64,000 nt of DNA from NCBI RefSeq assembly GCF_036057275.1, contig NZ_CP107945.1, positions 3,968,001-4,032,000 on the forward strand, read 5' to 3'. This DNA comes from Streptomyces sp. NBC_00390. GTDB lineage: Bacteria; Actinomycetota; Actinomycetes; Streptomycetales; Streptomycetaceae. Of the stretch, positions 60,141-64,000 are shown piece after piece. Both the position numbers and the translations under genes were made by a program. How positions within the stretch are numbered: the stretch's first letter is position 1; each line of letters starts with the position of its first letter. The notes under the pieces were generated by a model, which saw only the letters and a list, made by a program, of their open reading frames with translations, was not told where the DNA came from and ran no database searches.

Positions 60141-61931
60141 GTGTCGCTTTGGACGCGCTCTCGTCAACTGCTCCATACGGACAACGCAACAACGGAGGAC
60201 GGCCCCGCACCGGCCGGGTCCGGATCCCCTGAGGGCACCGCCGAAGCCGGCGCCGACGGGGCCGAACCGGGTGAGGCCGTCGCCGAGAGCGGGCGGAGCA
60301 AGCACCCGGTCGTGGCGCGAGTGATCACTGCACTCGCCGCCGTACTCGTGCTCTTCGCCCTCCTCGTGCCGAACGAACTCGGCCGCATCACACCCGGCAC
60401 GTTCGCGCGCATCCCGGTGGAGGGGATCTTCGGCGCCGCGGTACTGCTCGTCCTGCCGCCGAAGGCGAGGCGGACGGGAGCGCTGCTGGCCGGGGCGATC
60501 CTGGGCCTGCTCACCATCCTGAAGTTCCTCGACATGGGCTTCTACTCGGTTCTCGACCGGCCGTTCGACCTGGTCCTCGACTGGATCCTGCTCGACGACG
60601 CGCAGTCCTTCCTCACGGACACCGTCGGCCGGGCAGGCGCGGTCGGTGCCGTGATCGGGGTCGTGGTCGTCGTCCTCGCCCTGCTCGTTCTCATGGCCCT
60701 GGCCGTCGTCCGGCTGAGCCATGTCGTGGCCCGGCACAGCGCCGTGGCGACCCGCAGCCTTCTGGTCGCCGGGACCGTCTGGACCCTCTGCACGGCGCTC
60801 GGCCTGCAGATAGCCGGCGTCCCGGTCGCATCCAGGACCACGGCCGGGTTCGTCGAAAACCGTGCGGAGCAGGTGCGGGCCGGCCTGAAGGACAGGGAGA
60901 CGTTCGCCAAGGAGTCCGCCGTGGACGCCTACCGCGACACCCCGCCCGACCAACTGCTGACCGGACTGCGCGGCAAGAACGTCATCTTCGCCTTCATCGA
61001 GAGCTACGGCCGCAGCGCGATCCAGGACCCGGAGATGGCTCCCCAGGTCGGTGCGGTACTCGCGGACGGGACGAACAGGCTGCGTGCGGCCGGTTTCTCC
61101 ACCCGCAGCGCCTTTCTCACCTCGCCGACGACGGGCGCGGGCAGCTGGCTGGCCCACTCCACGTTCATGTCAGGCCTGTGGATCAAGAACCAGCAGCGCT
61201 ACCGCACCCTGACCTCGAGCGACCGCTTCACCCTCACCCGCGCCTTCCAGCGCGCGGGCGCCTGGCGGACGGTCGGCATCATGCCGGGCGTCACCCGGTC
61301 CTGGCCCGAGGGGAAGTTCTACGGTCTCGACCACGTCTACGACTCCCGGCAACTCGGTTACAAGGGGCCGAAGTTCAGCTGGACACCGGTACCCGACCAG
61401 TACAGCCTGTCGGCCTTCGAACGCCTGGAACACGGCAAGGCGGGCCACAAGCCGATGATGACGGAGATCATTCTCGCGTCCAGCCACAATCCCTGGGCGC
61501 CCATACCCGAGATGATCGGCTGGGACGAGGTCGGTGACGGCTCGGTCTACCACGCCATCAAGAAGGCGGGCAAAGACCCCAAGGACGTGTGGAAGGATCC
61601 CGACCAGGTGCGCACCGAGTACCGGCGTGCCATCGAGTACTCGCTGAACAGCCTCATCTCCTACGTGGAGAAGTACGGCGACGACGACACCGTGCTCGTC
61701 TTCCTCGGCGATCACCAGCCCGTCCGGACGGTCACCGAAGGCAACCTCGGCCGGGACGTACCGATCGCGATCGTCGCGCGCGACCCTGCCGTGATGGACC
61801 GGATCTCCGGCTGGGACTGGCAGGAGGGTCTGAAGCCCGGGCTTGAGGCTCCGGTCTGGCGGATGGACACCTTCCGCGACCGCTTCCTGAACGCCTACGG
61901 CCCGCAGCCCGGCAAGGTCCCGTCTCCGTAG
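60141..61931 (+). CDS. membrane sulfatase / LTA synthase-like phosphatase-superfamily protein
   Basis: 596 residues, GTG 60141 with GGAAGGA at 7 nt. N-terminal charged region, then five membrane helices (VITALAAVLVLFALLVPNEL, GIFGAAVLLVLP, AGAILGLLTILKFLDMGFYS, GAVIGVVVVVLALLVLMALA, LLVAGTVWTLCTALGLQIAG), then an extracellular alkaline-phosphatase-superfamily domain: NVIFAFIESYGRSAI, TSPTTGAGSWLAHSTFMSGL, and VLVFLGDHQPV with metal Asp-His. The architecture is that of LtaS-type phosphoglycerol transferases and similar Streptomyces sulfatases; it may modify a wall polymer. Stands beside a phosphatidyltransferase gene, convergent. Confidence 0.8.
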   Translation: MSLWTRSRQLLHTDNATTEDGPAPAGSGSPEGTAEAGADGAEPGEAVAESGRSKHPVVARVITALAAVLVLFALLVPNELGRITPGTFARIPVEGIFGAAVLLVLPPKARRTGALLAGAILGLLTILKFLDMGFYSVLDRPFDLVLDWILLDDAQSFLTDTVGRAGAVGAVIGVVVVVLALLVLMALAVVRLSHVVARHSAVATRSLLVAGTVWTLCTALGLQIAGVPVASRTTAGFVENRAEQVRAGLKDRETFAKESAVDAYRDTPPDQLLTGLRGKNVIFAFIESYGRSAIQDPEMAPQVGAVLADGTNRLRAAGFSTRSAFLTSPTTGAGSWLAHSTFMSGLWIKNQQRYRTLTSSDRFTLTRAFQRAGAWRTVGIMPGVTRSWPEGKFYGLDHVYDSRQLGYKGPKFSWTPVPDQYSLSAFERLEHGKAGHKPMMTEIILASSHNPWAPIPEMIGWDEVGDGSVYHAIKKAGKDPKDVWKDPDQVRTEYRRAIEYSLNSLISYVEKYGDDDTVLVFLGDHQPVRTVTEGNLGRDVPIAIVARDPAVMDRISGWDWQEGLKPGLEAPVWRMDTFRDRFLNAYGPQPGKVPSP

Positions 61932-61978
61932 CGGGGAGCAACGACCAGGAGCCGGCGAACGCGCCGGCCCGGTACACA

Positions 61979-62014
61979 GGAAGGTCCGGTCGGCGGTGCC
62001 GACCGGACCTTCCT
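61979..62014. terminator. bidirectional terminator between convergent genes
   Basis: GGAAGGTCCGGTCGG and its complement CCGACCGGACCTTCC around a 5-nt loop, between the convergent stops at 61931 and 62055. Confidence 0.85.
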
Positions 62015-62054
62015 GCCTCTCGGCGGGCCATGTCCCGCGCGAGGCGGGAGCCGC

Positions 62055-62813
62055 TCAGACCCTCTCGTGCACCGCGTCCGGGACCACCGGAGCGCACTCA
62101 CGGACCCTGACGCGCCACAGCCACCTGATGTCCCGCCCGAAGGACCAGACGAGCAGCGCCAGTGCCACCAGGACCGCCGTGTGGGCGGCCAGGAGCGGCA
62201 GGACGCCTGCGGCGGCGACGAGCAGGACGATCCCCTGCATCGCGGCCACCGTCTTACGGGCCATGCTCGGCGGCAGCGGCCCGTTCAGCCACGGAAGTGC
62301 CCGGGCGGCCGCGACGAAGACGTAGCGCATGACGCCGATCAACAGCACCCATGCGCCCAGCGACATGGCGACGTAGACGCTGAGCACCAGGATGAGGAAG
62401 GCGTCGACCTCCATGTCGAAGCGCGCCCCCAAAGGGGACTCCGTCCCTGTGCGCCGCGCGACCTGGCCGTCGACCGCGTCCAGCGCCAGCGCCACCGCGG
62501 TGAGGACGACCAGCACCGCGACCGGCGGGGGGCTCGCGAAGGAGTCCGCGACCAGCGCGGTCACCCCTCCGACGAGCATCGTCCGGGCCAGGGTGACACC
62601 GTTGGCCGGTCCGAACGGCCTGTGCCACGACCGGCGCAGGGCTCGCGTGAGCAGGGCCCAGGTGCCGACCGTGAAGGCCAGACCCGTCAGCCATCCCGCG
62701 GGCCCCAGTCCGATCACCGCGCCGAGAAGGCCCAGCAGGACCGACTGCACGGCCGCACCGGCGGCCGCCGCCGGGCACAGCACCCTTGTGTCATATGTGT
62801 GGCTCAGAGCCAA
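62055..62813 (-). CDS. CDP-alcohol phosphatidyltransferase
   Basis: 252 residues with six to seven helices. The complete family signature D-x2-DG-x2-AR-x8-G-x3-D-x3-D is present: Asp112, Asp115-Gly116, Ala119-Arg120, Gly129, Asp133, Asp137. It transfers a phosphatidyl or similar group from a CDP-alcohol to an acceptor; the acceptor is not known. The most likely start is TTG 62813 (LALSHTYDTR) because conserved-looking sequence begins here and no ATG or GTG is available in frame nearby. It is divergent from the dehydrogenase gene, with which it may function. Confidence 0.82.
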   Translation of the reverse strand: MALSHTYDTRVLCPAAAAGAAVQSVLLGLLGAVIGLGPAGWLTGLAFTVGTWALLTRALRRSWHRPFGPANGVTLARTMLVGGVTALVADSFASPPPVAVLVVLTAVALALDAVDGQVARRTGTESPLGARFDMEVDAFLILVLSVYVAMSLGAWVLLIGVMRYVFVAAARALPWLNGPLPPSMARKTVAAMQGIVLLVAAAGVLPLLAAHTAVLVALALLVWSFGRDIRWLWRVRVRECAPVVPDAVHERV

Positions 62814-62927
62814 CGCGCACCACCCTCCGGCTGTGTGACAGAGTCGATGAGTGCCGCGTACCGTGTGCGCCGCCTCATGATTACCAGAACGGAATCCGTT
62901 ACCCGAGCGTTCAGCAGGAGGACGTCG

Positions 62928-63926
62928 ATGGAGCGCGCCGCACGCGCCTTCTGGCTCCGCTCCCCCGGCCAGGGCGAGATACGGGATGTCTCCCTGCCCG
63001 AGCCGGGCGGCGACGACGTCGTGGTGCGCACGCTGTGTTCCGGGGTGAGCCGTGGCACGGAGAGCCTCGTCTTCCGCGGCGGCGTGCCCCGAAGCCAGCA
63101 CACCGCGATGCGGGCGCCGTTCCAGGACGGCGAGTTCCCCGGGCCGGTCAAGTACGGCTACCTCAATGTCGGCCTCGTCGAGGAAGGGCCGCACCACCTC
63201 GTCGGACGCACGGTCTTCTGCCTCTATCCGCACCAGAGCCGGTACGTCGTCCCGGCGAGTGCCGTGACCCTCGTACCGGACACCGTGCCCGCCGGGCGGG
63301 CGGTGCTGGCCGGGACCGTGGAGACCGCGGTGAACGCCCTGTGGGACGCCGCGCCGATGGTCGGCGACCGGATCGCCGTCGTGGGAGCCGGCATGATCGG
63401 CTGCTCCGTGGCCGCTCTTGCCGCCCGGTATCCCGGCGTCCGCGTCCAGCTGATCGATTCCGACCCTGCCCGAGCCGCCGTGGCCGAGGCGCTGGGCGTC
63501 GACTTCGCCCTCCCCGAGGACGCACTGGGCGCCTGCGACCTCGCCGTCCACGCCAGCGCCACCGAGGCCGGACTGGCTCGCTCACTGGAGCTCCTCGCCC
63601 CGGAGGGAACGGTGCTGGAGCTGAGCTGGTACGGCGACCGCCGGATCAGCGTGCCGCTGGGGGAGGCCTTCCACTCCGGCCGGCTGGTCCTGCGCGGCAG
63701 CCAGGTCGGTCGGGTGTCCGAGGCACGGCGCTCCCGCCGGACCTTCGCCGACCGGCTCGCGCTCTCGCTCGAACTGCTCGCCGACCCCGCCTTCGACGCA
63801 CTTGTCACGGGAGAGTGCGCGTTCGAGGAGTTGCCGTCGGTCATGTCCCGGATCGCCGCCGGCGAACTTCCCGGGCTCTGCCACCGCGTCGTGTACGACA
63901 CGGCCGCACCACCGGCTTCGGCCTGA
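62928..63926 (+). CDS. zinc-type medium-chain dehydrogenase
   Basis: 332 residues. MDR fold: N-terminal GroES-like part (VVVRTLCSGVSRGTESLVFR, VKYGYLNVGLVEEGP), Rossmann part (DRIAVVGAGMIGCSVAALAA, VQLIDSDPARAAVAEALGV) and HASATEAGLARSLELLAPEG. It lacks the four-Cys structural zinc lobe of classical alcohol dehydrogenases and resembles the group often annotated zinc-binding alcohol dehydrogenase next to CDP-alcohol transferases in Streptomyces. ATG 62928 follows GCAGGAGG. The substrate is unknown. Confidence 0.82.
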   Translation: MERAARAFWLRSPGQGEIRDVSLPEPGGDDVVVRTLCSGVSRGTESLVFRGGVPRSQHTAMRAPFQDGEFPGPVKYGYLNVGLVEEGPHHLVGRTVFCLYPHQSRYVVPASAVTLVPDTVPAGRAVLAGTVETAVNALWDAAPMVGDRIAVVGAGMIGCSVAALAARYPGVRVQLIDSDPARAAVAEALGVDFALPEDALGACDLAVHASATEAGLARSLELLAPEGTVLELSWYGDRRISVPLGEAFHSGRLVLRGSQVGRVSEARRSRRTFADRLALSLELLADPAFDALVTGECAFEELPSVMSRIAAGELPGLCHRVVYDTAAPPASA

Positions 63927-64000
63927 ATCTCCGGTCCGGATCTCCGAACGACCTGGGCGTTTGAACACGCAGTACGCTCCGGCCGTACTGAAAGGCAGGG
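63927..64000 (+). other. intergenic edge of window
   Basis: Seventy-four bases after the dehydrogenase stop; it ends in GAAAGGCAGGG, a probable ribosome binding site for a same-strand gene beyond the window. Confidence 0.4.

Overview
The window looks like a Streptomyces chromosome. GC is very high with strong third-position bias. Starts are often GTG or TTG with purine-rich ribosome binding sites. The dnaK-grpE-dnaJ-hspR operon and a nearby clpB carry HspR (HAIR) operators, and many small families are ones I know only from Streptomyces (DUF2617, DUF5994, DUF5988). I cannot assign a species.

Layout. 0-14 kb: DUF2617 protein, PLP aminotransferase, YbjN-like protein, clpB, an F420/PPOX-type oxidoreductase, then a small unexplained module (a 62-residue exported peptide with two DSGWD motifs, a translationally coupled mini-protein resembling the N-terminus of a Rieske oxygenase but lacking cluster ligands, and two convergent paralogous HTH regulators whose stop codons abut), then hspR-dnaJ-grpE-dnaK. 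14-17 kb: a sugar transferase and a large membrane iron-sulfur reductase. 17.3-25 kb: a tandem array of secreted FG-GAP (integrin-type propeller) proteins: four full genes, a relic and a lipoprotein version. 25-28.6 kb: a Yip1-type membrane protein, a YjbR protein, a SulP relic, a phosphoribosyltransferase, dcd, a zinc-ribbon peptide and tRNA-Gly(CCC).

From 28.6 to about 49.1 kb the chromosome appears to be a decayed, composite island at tRNA-Gly(CCC). The 3' end of the tRNA recurs at 35.13 kb (42 bp identical), at 40.36 kb (19 bp), inverted at 46.0 kb, and as an acceptor/T-arm pseudo-tRNA at 49.05 kb. Two tyrosine-integrase C-terminal fragments lie at 35.2-35.4 and 36.3-36.4 kb. Cargo includes pseudogenes (arsenite/bile-acid-type transporter, HlyD-type adaptor, alpha/beta hydrolase), a MerR-type regulator behind a long non-coding leader, a GNAT-AAA+ fusion, a seven-blade YVTN propeller flanked by about 340-bp direct repeats, a signal-peptidase-like protein lacking both catalytic residues, a SpoIIE-type phosphatase, a formamide/formate module (formamidase, AmiS/UreI channel, FmdB, two CrcB fluoride channels, NAD-formate dehydrogenase) and one more FG-GAP protein.

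49.2-64 kb: a lipoprotein, an ArsR/cation-efflux pair, two CorA transporters and a KimA-like permease (a metal and potassium transport block), a propeller lipoprotein, small Streptomyces proteins, a cold-shock gene with a terminator-like leader, an LTA-synthase-like membrane sulfatase, a CDP-alcohol phosphatidyltransferase and a zinc-type dehydrogenase.

How the parts fit: the heat-shock genes form one HspR-controlled regulon with two loci here. Formamidase plus formate dehydrogenase would turn formamide into ammonia, CO2 and NADH. The FG-GAP proteins form a locally amplified exported family of unknown ligand. The DSGWD peptide/mini-Rieske/twin-regulator module is the best candidate for something undescribed.
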